This document shows positions 45,591 through 57,673 of a stretch of DNA of 64,000 nt, piece after piece. The position numbers and the translations under genes are program-made. The notes under the pieces are model-generated. The model was given only the letters and a program-made list of their open reading frames with translations, did not search any database and was not told the DNA's origin. Positions within the stretch are counted from its first letter, which is position 1. Every line of letters begins with the position of its first letter. The DNA is from Atkinsonella hypoxylon. Taxonomy: Eukaryota > Ascomycota > Sordariomycetes > Hypocreales > Clavicipitaceae. The stretch covers positions 62,001 through 126,000 of the forward strand of contig JFHB01000030.1 of the NCBI GenBank assembly GCA_000729835.1. The letters are read 5' to 3'.

Positions 45591-46460
45591 ATTTGGAGCT
45601 CTAGAGGTTTAGGTATGTCACTACCATCACAGCTATGGGAGGCTACGAAAAACATCGATTACTTCAGCTGCGTGACGGCAGAATAGCATATAATCTCGAC
45701 AATGATTAGGTGGGATCATGAATTGTTCTCGCGAAACATGATAAGAATTGGACCATTCGCACATAAAGATATATGCCAATATAATATCTGTACAAATTTG
45801 ACATCATTAGCACAAGTCTCATTTCGTGCACGCTTGCAATAGTGTAAAATTCAGGGTGGAAATGCGTGTTCAGAATATGTAAGAAATTGAATATCACTTA
45901 TCCAGTCGATATAGCTACTCCGGCGAAGAGAGCCATCGAAAGGAATCAATCGCAAATTTACCTCATCATAACAAGCTATGGCAGGAGCGGGGCATTGGGG
46001 AGTTTTGGTAGAATTGTGCTACACTTACCTTCTCGATTGACCCAAATTCTGTACTGCTCACTTAGCGAAGACTGGTAACCTGAGCTTGCAGCCTCTCTTA
46101 GAAGCTATTGTAAATCCGCAAGTTTGAGAAATGAGGGCTGCGTCCGAGCGGTGGAAAAAAACGAAATAGCTGGAGAGATGTGGTCCGTGCACTTTGGTGG
46201 AGTCGATGTCGGCGCGTGGCAAAATGAAAAGTCCGAAATTTTGCTTAGGGCACAGGATGAATTTCAGCCCGCACACCCAAATAGCCGAGCGATGAAAAAA
46301 GTCATTGGTGACTCCACGAGAAGCTGCAGAATCCATCCACCCAACTCGTCTTCGACTACTGGTATGAACATTACCACGCCCTTTCGCAATCGATTTGCGA
46401 ATCCAGTTTTAACGATCCCATCGAATTCCGACTGACATAGAAATCTAGAACACCGTCACA
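45591..46460. other. Intergenic region
   Basis: Promoter region of the ribosomal protein gene. The open frame at 46124-46435 (103 codons) has no domain and ends 25 bp before the eL14 start, so it is more likely leader sequence. No gene is supported. Confidence 0.45.
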
Positions 46461-46972
46461 ATGGGCGAAGCAGTCATTGAAGGATCCAACTGGCGCCTCG
46501 TCGAGGTCGGCCGCGTTGTTGCTATCAACGGTGACCACCCCTTCGCTGGCAGACTGGCCGCCATCGTCGAGATCATCGATCACAAGCGAGTACGTCCAAC
46601 CTCGAAAAGCGGCAAAAACTGAAAATGGATGTGAACGGTGAATTAATTGAGTTACAGGTTCTCGTTGACGGCCCCTCTGCTGACCCTACTCTCGCTGTCC
46701 CCAGACAGTCCGTCCCACTCTCCAAGTGTCTCCTTTCTCAGTTCGTAATCGAGGGTCTAATCCGTGGCTCTCGCAACGGTTTCGTCAAGAAGCTCTGGGA
46801 GAAGAATGAGATCGACGCTAAGTGGAAGGAGAGCAATTGGGCTAAGAAGCGTGAACAAATTCAGCGAAGGAAGAACCTGACCGACTTCGACCGCTTCAAG
46901 GTCATGCGACTCAAGAAGCAGCAACGATTCGAGGAGCGCAAGGCTCTAGCCAAAGTCAAGGCCTCCGCGTAA
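46461..46972 (+). CDS. 60S ribosomal protein L14 (eL14)
   Basis: Large-subunit ribosomal protein. Two exons (46461-46589, 46658-46972) with a phase-0 GT-AG intron give 147 residues. The N-terminal KOW/SH3-like part reads GSNWRLVEVGRVVAINGDHP and GRLAAIVEIIDHKR; it continues in exon 2 with VLVDGPSADPTLAVPRQSVP. The C-terminal helix is highly basic (NWAKKREQIQRRKNLTDFDRF, then MRLKKQQRFEERKALAKVKA). Length and order match fungal eL14. Confidence 0.96.
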
Positions 46973-47697
46973 TTGATTGAGCGAATTGCATGAAGGAGTC
47001 GGGAATGTGCTTTGGGACAATGGGAAGCTGCTATAGAGCGAGCTGCATGGACCTGGACAGGAAAAGAAAATCAACACTTGGGCGACATAAGTCTTGTCGC
47101 CGTTACTTTTATTCACTCCCGTTCTGGAGGGGCTGTATGTCACATTTCATCATGATCGATGAGAACGGCGTCAACACGGAAGTTCAGAAATTAAAATGAA
47201 TTTAAGGCATGGAGCGGTAGCACAGCTTCGGAACACTGTGAGATGTATGACGATAATAATCACAGAAAATTCTCAGCGCAACAATGTTAAACTCGAAAAA
47301 ATGACCTATCCCTGATTAGATTGGCTCACGATGTCTGCATCTGCCTGTAACGACAGAAACATGCCTTGCTATTGGAAGTGCCTATCCATGTCGCCGAGCG
47401 TCGCCAAAAAAGATGCGTGATTACCTAATACGGTTTAGCGCTGCTCGTCCACCAAACCCTAGAATTTCATTGTGCAGTCTCCAGCACAAACAGCCCGAGG
47501 AGAATAACCACTCAAGCCAGAAATAGACAATTCCGGCCAAGCACATCAGTAAGTGCCTAATTGCTGTCGCATGTCAAGGGAATTTTGCCATCGAAATTCT
47601 AGCGCCAGTTTGGTTTTTTCGTTGTCGACCAAATTTTTCACAAGAGCTTCCGGCGACCAAAGAAACTAACAGCTATGTTTTCCAACAGTACATCAAA
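46973..47697. other. Intergenic region
   Basis: 3' end of the eL14 gene and promoter of the NAC alpha gene. I see no gene in it. Confidence 0.5.
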
Positions 47698-48490
47698 ATG
47701 GCCAACCCCAGAGTCGAGGAGCTCCCCGACGATGAGACTCAGAAGCCCACCGTTGAGGAGCAGGAGGACAGCAGCGACGACTCTGATGTTGAGGATGGCG
47801 ATGCCAACCTGCCTGCTGGCTCTACCGCCGTGATCCACAACCGCAACGAGAAGAAGGCTCGCAAAGCTATTGAGAAGCTACACCTCACCCGTGTGCCTGG
47901 CATCACCCGTGTCACTCTCCGCCGACCCAAAAATGTACGTTCAATCGTAGCCATAACGAAACTCTTCAAAGCTCGCGGCATCGGACTGGCCGTAATAATT
48001 CGCAGCATGAGGAAAATTAACTTGAGCTATCTATAGATCCTCTTCGTCATCAACAACCCCGAGGTCTACAAGTCTCCCAATAGCAATACCTACATGTTAG
48101 TAAAGAGCCACGGCAGTTGTCAACTACGAGTAATAAAATTTGGGAGAACATGAAATACTAATTTGTGAGCGCAGCGTTTTTGGTGAGGCCAAGATCGAGG
48201 ACGTGAACGCTACTGCCCAACAGGCTGCCGCTGCTCAAATGGCCGCTGCTAATGCCGAGGCTGATCACGCCGGCCACAATCATGGCGAGTCGAGCAGGGC
48301 TATTGAGTCTGGCGATGCCAAGAAGGATGACGACGAGGACGATGGCGAGGAGGTCGACGCAGAAGGTCTTGAGGATAAGGACATTGAGCTCGTCATGACC
48401 CAGGCTAACGTCAGTCGCAAGAAGGCTATAAAGGCTCTGAAGGAGAACGACAATGATATCGTCAACTCAATCATGGCTTTAAGTATCTAA
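47698..48490 (+). CDS. Nascent polypeptide-associated complex subunit alpha (Egd2-like)
   Basis: Ribosome-bound chaperone subunit that pairs with NAC beta to shield nascent chains. Three exons (47698-47934, 48037-48095, 48175-48490) encode 203 residues. An acidic N-terminus (1-40) is followed by the NAC domain (about 45-115), with KKARKAIEKLHLTRVPGITR, VTLRRPKNILFVINNPEVYK, SPNSNTYIVFGEAKIED. After an Ala/acidic linker the C-terminal UBA domain (about 163-203) reads LEDKDIELVMTQANVSRKKA and ends with DIVNSIMALSI. Introns fall inside the NAC domain, and the junctions rebuild the family sequence. Confidence 0.96.
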
Positions 48491-48988
48491 GGGAAATGCT
48501 TGGGACGGAAGCGGTCTGAAATGAACAGTTTTGGTCAATTGCATTGTGCACATAGTTGCACATGAGTGGCATTGCAATAGTTTTTTAACAACCGCAGCTA
48601 CCATGTCAAAATCATTGAGTGCCTCATATCACTAATGAGATTAAAATGGCGCAAAATGGCTTTTCGCCGCCAGTCTCTAACGGATTCAAAGTGGAATAGG
48701 AACTTTCTATCGGGCTGATGTTGTAACATAGAGCCAGGATAGTCATGCAAACTACCATTTAAATGAGTCTCCTAAACGTATGAACACTGTTTGACGACGA
48801 AATTTAGTATAAGCTGAATATCGCGTGGCTATCCCGATAGCCCTGTCTGTGGAGACTGAAGCAGTAATGCAGCCAATGTCACGTGATACAATCCGCCGGC
48901 AATCTTGTCATGGCAAGTTCGGCACGCAGAAGCATCAGCATCGTCACACTCTCTCTCCGCTCTTCCAGACCCTTAAAACACAATCAAA
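48491..48988. other. Intergenic region
   Basis: 3' end of the NAC alpha gene and promoter and leader of the ATP synthase d gene (CT-rich just upstream of 48989). No gene seen. Confidence 0.5.
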
Positions 48989-49770
48989 ATGGCGGCAACG
49001 GTAAGTTGTACTAATCAATGAACAACCTGTTTTTCTCCTTCGCACTGCTCTCGAACCCACGCTTTTCCGAGTCGCAATCATCATACGCTCCCCTTTGATA
49101 ACACCATCAATGAGCTAATTTCCATCATTTTCGCGAAAACAGCGAAGCGCGGCTCTCAAGGTCGACTGGGCCAAGGTTACCAGCTCGCTGGGCCTCCGCG
49201 GCCAGACCGTCGCCTCTCTGCAGGCTTTCAAGAAGCGCAATGAGGACGCTCGTCGCAAGATTCAACAGCTCCAGGAGCAAGCCACCACCGTCGACTTCGC
49301 CGCCTACCGATCCATTCTGAAGAACCAGGCCATCGTCGATGAGATTGAGAGGCGCTTCAAGGCATTCAAGCCTGTCACATACGATGTCTCACGTCAGCTT
49401 AAGGCCATCGAGGCTTTTGAGGTCGAGGCCATCAAGAACGCCGAGGCTACCAAGCAGGCTGTTGATCTTGAATTGAAGGACCTGGCCGCCACTTTGAAGA
49501 ACATTGAGGAGGCTCGTCCCTTTGAGGACCTCACTGTTGTATGTGATCATTTTTCGATTAAAAAGGGCGGGAATTGGGCTAAACATTGTCATAGGACGAA
49601 GTTGCCGCTGCTGAAAAGTCTATTGATGAAAAGACCACCCAGCTCATCTCCAAGGGCAGATGGATGGTGCCCGGATATAAGGTACGTTTCAATGGCTGGT
49701 CCTACTATCGGAAGAACGACAGTGCTAACACCCAGTGCAGGAGAAGTTTGGCGACCTGGCCCTGGTGTAA
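48989..49770 (+). CDS. ATP synthase subunit d (Atp7-like)
   Basis: Peripheral-stalk subunit of mitochondrial F1Fo ATP synthase. Four exons (48989-49000, 49143-49538, 49595-49681, 49741-49770) encode 174 residues, the expected length. Exon 1 has only four codons (MAAT), joined to RSAALKVDWAKVTSSLGLRG. Further family blocks are VASLQAFKKRNEDARRKI, VDFAAYRSILKNQAIVDEIE, KPVTYDVSRQLKAIEAFE and the last exons VAAAEKSIDEKTTQLISKGR and WMVPGYKEKFGDLALV. The protein is largely helical and has no cleaved presequence. Confidence 0.96.
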
Positions 49771-50348
49771 TAACTTCTCTTTTCAAACAGCTACCCGAAT
49801 TATTCCCTTTGTGTACTCTAGCATTGTAGATACAATAAACTCAAGGAGGCAGGACGTTGTCTCTGCTGAGACTCAATTGACAAAAACAGGGCATGCTTAC
49901 TGACCTGTGGTGTACTTCTTTTTTTTTTTTTTTCTGCAATAACAATTGTCACTAGGATTGAGCGGCCAATGGACATGGCCTTTGTAGTATATTGATGACC
50001 TAGTGTGATATATTCCGCATTTCACTCCGTTTATATTCCTCGCCAAGTCCCTACCGTCGATATTAATGAACTTTAGATTTCGGCGACGTATTTTAAGTTT
50101 GTCTATGCCATGCCATTAGAAAGGTTGGATGTCTCATACCCAGCAATTCCTGTGGCCTTCTAAACGCAGATTGTTGTAAAAAGGCAGAACAGCACTACAT
50201 TTTCATGAAATGTAAAACAAGAGGCGAAAAAGAGACCCATCAAACTCCTCCAAGTATGTTCATATTTCATTTGTCCTTGAATGCCGCTGAATCCGAGTCA
50301 CTCGCAGAGCTTGTCTGGTCCTTCAGGATAAGGAATATAGAACCACGT
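49771..50348. other. Convergent 3' intergenic region
   Basis: It lies between the ends of the ATP synthase d and Ubc13 genes. It contains a T-run near 49919-49934. No gene is supported. Confidence 0.5.
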
Positions 50349-51037
50349 CTACTGTGGCTTTGCGTATTTCCTGGTCCACTCTTTGGCTGTCGCAATCGCT
50401 TCTTGCTCGTTCTCCTTCCAGCTCTTAGCTACGTCTGCCGCGAGAGGATCATCAGGGTTCGGTGCCCCAAGCAACGCTTGAATGGAAAGGAGAATTGTGC
50501 GGATTTGGAGGGCAGGCGACCAGTTGTCTGACAGGAAGGTTAGATCTCTGCAGTTTTACTTTCTTGTGCAGTTGCTCGTTCAATTCTCTGAAGCAACATT
50601 CTACACATACTCTTGAGGACATCTAAACAGATGCGTCCGAGCTTGTCCACATTCGGGTGGAAGATCTTGGTCAGGAATCGAATCTTGGGCGGCGTCATGG
50701 GATAGTCATCGGGAAGGAAAAGCTCCAGCTTGAAGATACCATCTATCGAAAGCAAGTCAGACCAAAAAAAACGCAAGATTGACTGAGTGGTGAAATGTGC
50801 GGGCGCACCTTCATAAGGGGACTGGGAAGGGCCATGAATCTCGACGTCGAAGTAACGGAGATTATCTTCATGGGGAACAGCGCTGATACCAGGAACACTG
50901 CGACGGAAAGAGCGTGTCAGCCATGTCTTCATTTTCAGCATTAATATGAATATTAGCCTGAATGCATAAATGAGCAAGACTCACGGCTCTGCACTGAGAC
51001 GTTCCGTCTCTTTGATGATGCGTTTGGGAAGCGACAT
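50349..51037 (-). CDS. Ubiquitin-conjugating enzyme E2 (Ubc13-like)
   Basis: With an Mms2-type partner this E2 builds Lys63-linked ubiquitin chains in DNA-damage tolerance. Four exons (51037-50985, 50897-50809, 50742-50611, 50527-50349) encode 150 residues, the length of fungal Ubc13. The first block is SLPKRIIKETERLSAEP, then GISAVPHEDNLRYFDVEIHG, the HPN motif FHPNVDKLGRICLDVLK with catalytic Cys86, and NWSPALQIRTILLSIQALLG. The C-terminus is IATAKEWTRKYAKPQ. The exon 2-3 junction gives Asp (YEDGIFKLELF) where the family usually has Gly. Mms2-type variants lack the cysteine, so this is the active E2. Confidence 0.95.
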
Positions 51038-51639
51038 ATCTAAAGCTGCAGTTATATGATTCTATAAATCTTAGCTGGGACTCATCGGCTAAATCCGAAT
51101 TAGACGTGAAAGCATAAAAAAAAAATCAAAATGCACAATCCACTCGCTCCGACAGTGCTACAGCGAACAGTCTGTCCCGTAGAGATGAAGGGAGAGTTGA
51201 AGATTGTCGAGACTTGAGGCGGGGCATGCGACGTGCAGCCTGCGATAGCCCATACTGCTTTTTGAGGGTTGTCTGGTAGTTCTTGTCGATGTACCCCGCC
51301 GCGCCGAGTCTGTATAGAGATACCTGCACTCATGACCTCAGTTGACTCCACCCCTCGCAACCTCCAACCAAGAGCTCAACTATCAGATACATTGATGTCA
51401 CAGCCGTACGGATTTAACCTGTCTACAACAAGAGCAGATCCTCTTCTCGCTGCGCCGCCTTCAATATTACATATTCTGCAGTCCTAGGCCTCACAGATCA
51501 TGCTGTCGCAGCAGTAAGTTCGTTCAGCTGACCAAGGAGATGAGATAGCATTAGCAACAGATCTGGCCGTTCATCTGTCATCCTCAAATGAGCCGCGATA
51601 TGACCCTTATTACTGGCTTCTAGGACGCGGCTAGTAACT
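51038..51639. other. Divergent intergenic region
   Basis: Shared upstream region of the Ubc13 gene and the WDR59-like gene. A possible five-codon upstream exon of the latter (ATG at 51500, donor GTAAGT at 51514) lies in it. Confidence 0.45.
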
Positions 51640-54600
51640 ATGATTCCGTCCTTCAACCAGCAATCCGAACTCTCTAGGAAGAGTCAAATCATCAAATCCG
51701 CCTACGATAGCGAGAGCTTTGAGTCTGACGGTTCTATCCATGTTGAGGGCCTCGTGGGATCTGCCACCATCTCACCGTCTGGTCGCGACATCGCGCTTGC
51801 ATCGTGAGTGATACCTTCCTGTACAGAAGTATTGTCTATAGCTTATGAATTATACCAAGCCCTGATGGATTGGCTATCATTGATCTGGACTCGCCTTACA
51901 ATCCGCCTCGGCGATTAAAGAGTCACGGGCTTCCTTGGCTGGTTTGTGACGTTCAATGGTCACCATTTGCGGCTCGGGACTATTGGGTAGTTTCCACGGC
52001 CAATCACCAAGCCTTGGTATGGAATTTAAACCTAAGACAAGATTCAAACACGGGTGCTATAGAACATTCGCTCCATGGTCACAGCCGCGCTATCACAGAC
52101 GTCAATTTCTCAGCCCATCATCCTGACATGCTGGCCACCTGCTCCGTAGATGGTTACGTACATTCGTGGGATTTGCGCCGGCCCAGACAGCCTGCACTTA
52201 CATTCTGTGACTGGTTTGCTGGAGCCACACAGGTCAAATTCAACCGTCAAGATCCTCATATTGTGGCTTCTGCTCATGATCGATTCTTGCGTATCTGGGA
52301 TGACCGAAAAGTTTCTGAGCCCGTAAAGTCCATTAGCGCGCACACTTCGAAGATCTACGGAATCGACTGGAACCGCATCAGGAGCACCGGCATTGTGACT
52401 TGTTCGCTTGACAAAACAATTCGGTTTTGGGATTATGGCAGGGACGAAGGCGATCAGCTAGAGCGCATCATCCGCACTGATTTTCCGGTTTGGAGAGCAC
52501 GCCATACCCCATTCGGATGGGGGTTATTGGCTATGCCTCAGCATGAACCAGGTGACTTGTATCTCTATGACAGGCTCTGGTCTGAGGACTCTCCAGTTGA
52601 GGTCTCTCCCAATCCCGTTGCTGTGTTTCCGGGACACCGAGATCACAAAGCAAAGGAATTCCTGTGGAGAACACGAGGTGTTATATCGGAAGAGAACATT
52701 GACTATCGAGAATTCCAATTAGTATCATGGGGTACAGACAACGAGTTGAGACTACACTGCCTTGACGCGGACGTATACTCTGCAGTTGGCCACGTCAAGG
52801 GTGGCCCAGCGATGAAAGGCCTTAAACTCACAAGACAAGGCGCGGCGTACAAGACTTTCCGAACAGTGGACGATAGTAGCAGTCGTGATCGCAAAGCAGG
52901 TACCATGAGCGATCATCGAGCCAGTACCGGGCTGACTCAGTACAAGCATTGCGCATTTACATTAGGCGTACGGTCTGAGAGTCAAACGAACCGTCATCTC
53001 CGACCTGCTTGGAGGGGGCCATCAATGAAAGCCAAGGTGAGCTCCGACAAACACGTCGATAGAAGCCAAGCTCAACTTGGCTGGATGAAGGGCATTACTA
53101 TGACAAAACGGAAGCAGTCAGCTGATCTTGCAACACGCCATGCTTCCAAAAACCATGGCCTTCTTGCCCATAGCTACCCAGATGATGAATGGGGCCAACC
53201 TGATACCATTCAAGAAGAACTGCTTCGTATCAGCACGCAGATTCCCAAAGTACAGTGGGAGAATATTGATATGGATAGTCTGACTTTGAACGCGTCTCTC
53301 ACCGGTCCTTGGGGCGTTGACAGTGAGCTCATCTTCGTCAAGGTCAAAATTAATATCCCACCCGACTATCCCCAGCTCAAAGCACCAAAATTTATGATTG
53401 AAAAAACATCATTCATGCCCGAAGAGACTTACAGGAAAATAATGAAAGAAGTGCATATGCTTGCTGACCAATTTCTGCAGCGCAAGCAGAATTGCTTGGA
53501 GGTAGCATTCACATACCTTCTTGGTGAAGTTGATTTGGAATCCAGTACTACGTTCTTCAAAAATGTTCGAGACTTGGACGATGACCTTGATGGGCTTGCT
53601 GATGAGAGCTCCAGCGAAGAAGATGAGGATGTTCCAGCGGGGTGCTTGACATCCAATTCCCAAGAGCTTCCTCACGCTGATGCAGATACCACGTTAGCCC
53701 CATTACCTCATCGAAATATCCCGCCTCCTCCAAAGACTTGTGGTGCTCGCTTCTCATCTGACGGTCAGCTCGTGTGCTTTTTCCCTTCCAAAGAGGGGAA
53801 GGTTCGTGCACTCTTCTCCACATCGGTTGAGCTTCATAACAAGGAACGTTCGAGAGGAGAGCCGTTCTTCGCTGGCTTTGGTCGTCTCACTTGTGACCTG
53901 CCTTCGAAACAAAAGGATGCTATGGATGAAGCATCTGCTACAGATGCTCTTTCCGACGAGTCGGAAAGCGACACATCCTCATCTTCAACCAGTGGCTCAG
54001 GGTCTACTTCACTCCACAAGGTCACCATGTGGTATAGCTCGAGCAGGCAGCTTCGGAAGACTTGGAGCGAAGACCGCTCAGTGCGATCAAGTGGAGGTGG
54101 AACTGGTGCAGGAACAGGAACCGGTACAGGGACCGGTACAGTGACCAGTCGACGCAGGTTTGGACGGCCTCGAAACCTGATTGCTATCCACGATCTGCGA
54201 TCTGAGTTGCCATCAAAGAGGGAGTACGCTGAGGAGTACGCCATTTTTGGCGATGGGGCCGATATCTGCGAGCATAACGCCCTCGTGGCTGAAAAGTTCG
54301 GTAACAATGAGTTGGTGGACGTATGGCGATATCTATCAATTCTTCTCACCAAGGGAATACCTCTTGAAGTGCTGAGTCGCGAACACAACCAAGCATCCAT
54401 CTTGGTAATTGCACGTGACACTGTATCGAAGAATGCGAAAAGTCCTGGTATCAGAACAGAGCAAAGGTCTGTTTATGATAGATCCGGTCTTGCGGGCAGA
54501 GTCAAATGGGGTCAGCACCCCCTCGCCAGGGAGTTCATATTAGAACTATTCGATCATTACGAGAGGCTCGCTGATATACAAATGCTAGCAATGCTTACCT

Positions 54601-56153
54601 GTGTATTCAGCGAATCACACGCTGAAGATGGCGTTGCTTATGCAGAGTCTCATCTGCCGCAACAGGAAACACCGCTACCTCTGAAAGCTCCCTCCTTTTC
54701 TTTGGACTACTTTCCCACAGATGCTTCAGCGTGGAAATGGAGCGCTCACAGCCGCAGCCACACAAACTCTGCCGTAACGACTCCTGGAACTCTCCACACG
54801 CCAATTCATTACACTGGGTCTCACATCTCAGAAGAATTCCCTTGGAATAGCGATCCGGGAAACAATTCATACTCTTGTGGCGATACACCTCCATTGAAAA
54901 GCAAGGCTCAAATGGCTGAGCCTGAGCCTCCACGGCCACTTGCGGCTAGGTCACCTACAAATCGAGGCATATTGCGAGGAAACTCTGGGTTTGCGTCAGC
55001 TTTCACAGCAAGTCTCCCCAAATCATTTGTTGGAGGGTCATCTTCGCCACCGAATCAAGGACGAAAACGACCCAGTCCAGCTGAGTACATCTTGAGCAGC
55101 TTTGCCCCAATTGTGAGCAACTCAGGAACATCGACTCAGGGACTCGCAAACGCCTCTGGAGAATCCGGTGGCGGGAGAACATCATTATCTGACGAGGACT
55201 ATAGGCGTGATGAGATCCTACCGCTTGTGCCCACATCTGTCAACATAGTTCAAGCCGATCAATCAATATTTGACGATGACGGGTGGCTGAACAAGCCATT
55301 GTTGGACAACAGTCGGGCGGGTATATATGCTAAGTATCGGCTTGCGTACGCAGGGATGCTACAGATGTGGGAGCAGCCGCTGTCGCGACTGGAGGTGCTG
55401 AAATTTAACATTCTCCGGGGAAATTCAGCTACGGCTGTAACTGATGGCAATTTCCACGATTCATCGACAATGCTAGATGGCACCAGCGCTACGGATGGGC
55501 ATTACAAGACTGGCTCGTCTCCGATTGCCATGGGCAAGAAGGACCAGCTACATAATCTCGTCGCTTCGGGACGTGGCTTAGACGTTACTGGTATCTGTCG
55601 CATCCACGAAACTCAGCTCGAGCCTGCACGTTACACATCCTCGCATCATGATATCGGGGGAGCTGTGGGAAGTTGCGACAGATGCCACCGAATGCAGTTT
55701 CAACTTCGATGTGTGTATTGTCTAGAGCCCGTTTACGCATTGTTCTCACCTTGCCTATCTTGCGGATGTACCAGTCATGAGTCATGTCTCGCAGAGTGGC
55801 ACGCCGCAGGCGAGACTTGTTGTCCTGCAGGAGATGAGTGCAATTGCGTTGAAGAAGCGACCAACGGCCAAGTTGAATCGTGGGCGGCGCTGCGTGGAGC
55901 TATGAGGAAAGGGCAAAACAAGCTGGGCAAGCTACCAATTCTCCCTCACGCGTCAATGGACGGCAGCGACGATGACGAGTATGCCAGAGGAAGAAATGAC
56001 TGGGAGCGAGTAGAGTCTGACATCCCCAGTCGAGAACAAGGCGGGCTAGTCGTGCCGCAATTACCAGCCACATTGAGCTTTGGACGGTTAAAGAAGGCAG
56101 GAGCTTGGTCTCGAACGTCGAGTTTGCGCCAGACTAGCAAGAAAGCTGGCTGA
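51640..56153 (+). CDS. WDR59/Sea3 (Mtc5)-like SEA/GATOR2 complex subunit
   Basis: Scaffold subunit of the vacuolar-membrane SEA complex that controls TORC1 in response to amino acids. Two exons (51640-51803 and a 4.3-kb second exon, 51860-56153) give 1485 residues. WD40 repeats (about 45-340) include LHGHSRAITDVNFSAHH, DGYVHSWDLRRP and DKTIRFWDYGRDEGDQ. An RWD domain (about 507-615, ELLRISTQIPKVQWENIDMD to QNCLEVAFTYLL) follows. After a long Ser/Gly-rich, partly acidic stretch containing Gly-Thr dipeptide repeats (about 800-815) comes a C-terminal zinc-binding RING-like domain (about 1328-1385) with CDRCHRM, CVYC, CLSCGCTSHESC and CNC. This order is diagnostic for the Sea3/WDR59 type. The start was set at the first ATG of the exon; a short upstream exon may add a few residues. 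Confidence 0.94.
54100..54147 (+). repeat. In-frame GGNACNGGNACN repeat inside the WDR59-like gene
   Basis: Tandem GGAACAGGAACCGGTACAGG-type units encode a Gly-Thr/Ala dipeptide tract. Being 6-base periodic it can change length without breaking the frame. Confidence 0.8.
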
Positions 56154-57673
56154 TGTACGCGTGAATTGACGTTAATGACTGCCTTAAGGTAAATAATACT
56201 GATATTATAATAACATCAATGTAGCTGTACTAGAGATAGCTAAGCGTTTGGTTTTCATTGTACATTATGAACTTGCATAAGTAAAGAGCTCGTCTTGACA
56301 AGTTTTATATAGGTTTATTATAGTATCAGTCTCTGGTTATGAATTAGTTGGAACTGATGTCCCATTATTTTGTGGTTTCGCGATTCGGGGGGATTGTTAA
56401 ATACAATTGGTACTTCCAAGGTCCAAGAAAGGTCACAAGCCCTTGGTGAATGATCCTAGGATAAGATGATTTCTCACTTTGGAATATGGCGTCTCTTTAC
56501 ATCATTTTCGAACGCATTATTATGGGAATGTGCTTGACAACCACTGCGAACAGCTGCAAGCCGGATTCCTAGGCCCAGGCTGGTCACACATGACGAGATT
56601 GCCTGCCTACGCGATCTCGACTATTACTTTCTTCGCTTTTCAAGGCTTGCTCTGACGCCGAAGTCGTTTCGACGGGAATCCATTCTGTAGGTCGAGCAAA
56701 AGAATTACCCCGGCCAGTCTACCGTTAGCCACCCTGGTTCATTCCTGCGGGTGCGAGCGCAATTACCTCGAAAGGACCGTTGATCCTTAGCACCCCAGAT
56801 TTCCTTGGAACATCGCTTATTAACACAGCTCGCGTATGAAACCAATATAATATATCCTTCTAATAAGGAATGCATTCCATAGCGATATCGGGGAGTATAA
56901 TTATCCATGCTGATGATATATGATATCCTCGAAGACTAATCAAGCGAGATTCGTGATGCGCTACGACAAGGGATGTCTTGCTGTGATCCCATTTAAGCTG
57001 CCATGATTTTAGCTCAACTTATGCACCTAGTTGTAGAACAGGCTGTTGCTATGGCAAAGAGGTGACAGCGAAGCCGGGACTAAGCTCAGGCATTGAAGGG
57101 AGTGATGCGAGTTTTATAACGCGACAGAGATGTGAATTGCTTATCATATACCTTAGGTAGTCTAGTAACTAGTTATATGCTAGGCAGGAAAGGCGATGGT
57201 ATGAGATCAATATGTCATGTTTGCTAAATCCAGTCAAGCCCGCATAGTTAGAGTTATCGTCCATATCTTGCCAAGCAAAAGAAAATACAGCAGTCAGAGG
57301 GAAAAGTTTTTACACAAAAAAAAAACTTATATAAAAATAAAACAGGAATGAGCGGTCGTTCTGGGCGCCCATGATAACCACCTAAGTAATGAGCATTTTG
57401 ATGAAATGAAGCGGTGGCCTGCCTACACGTGCCTGCCATTGTGCAACGTGCCTTCCGTCCTGGGGAAGCCGTAATTGCCCTCAAGCTTCATCTGTTCTCC
57501 CACCTTGCTCCGTCCAGATCCCAACCCTTGGCCGCTGAGAATACATCAGAACAAATGACAGACGGTCCCTAATGGCCCTTTTTGCCAGTGGTTTGGTTTG
57601 ACGATTTGTGACAGCAAGAATGTCGTCGCATTGACACTTCAACATCATGACCCCGCTATGATCGCCATCCTAC
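56154..57673. other. Convergent 3' intergenic region
   Basis: About 1.5 kb between the WDR59-like gene and the minus-strand 2EXR gene. It is AT-rich in places (56200-56340, 56850-56950, 57120-57180) with short A-runs near 57316. I see no gene or clear repeat. Confidence 0.5.

Noticed and set aside
46124..46435. 103-codon frame just upstream of eL14
   Set aside because: No domain, ends 25 bp before the eL14 ATG; more likely promoter and leader.
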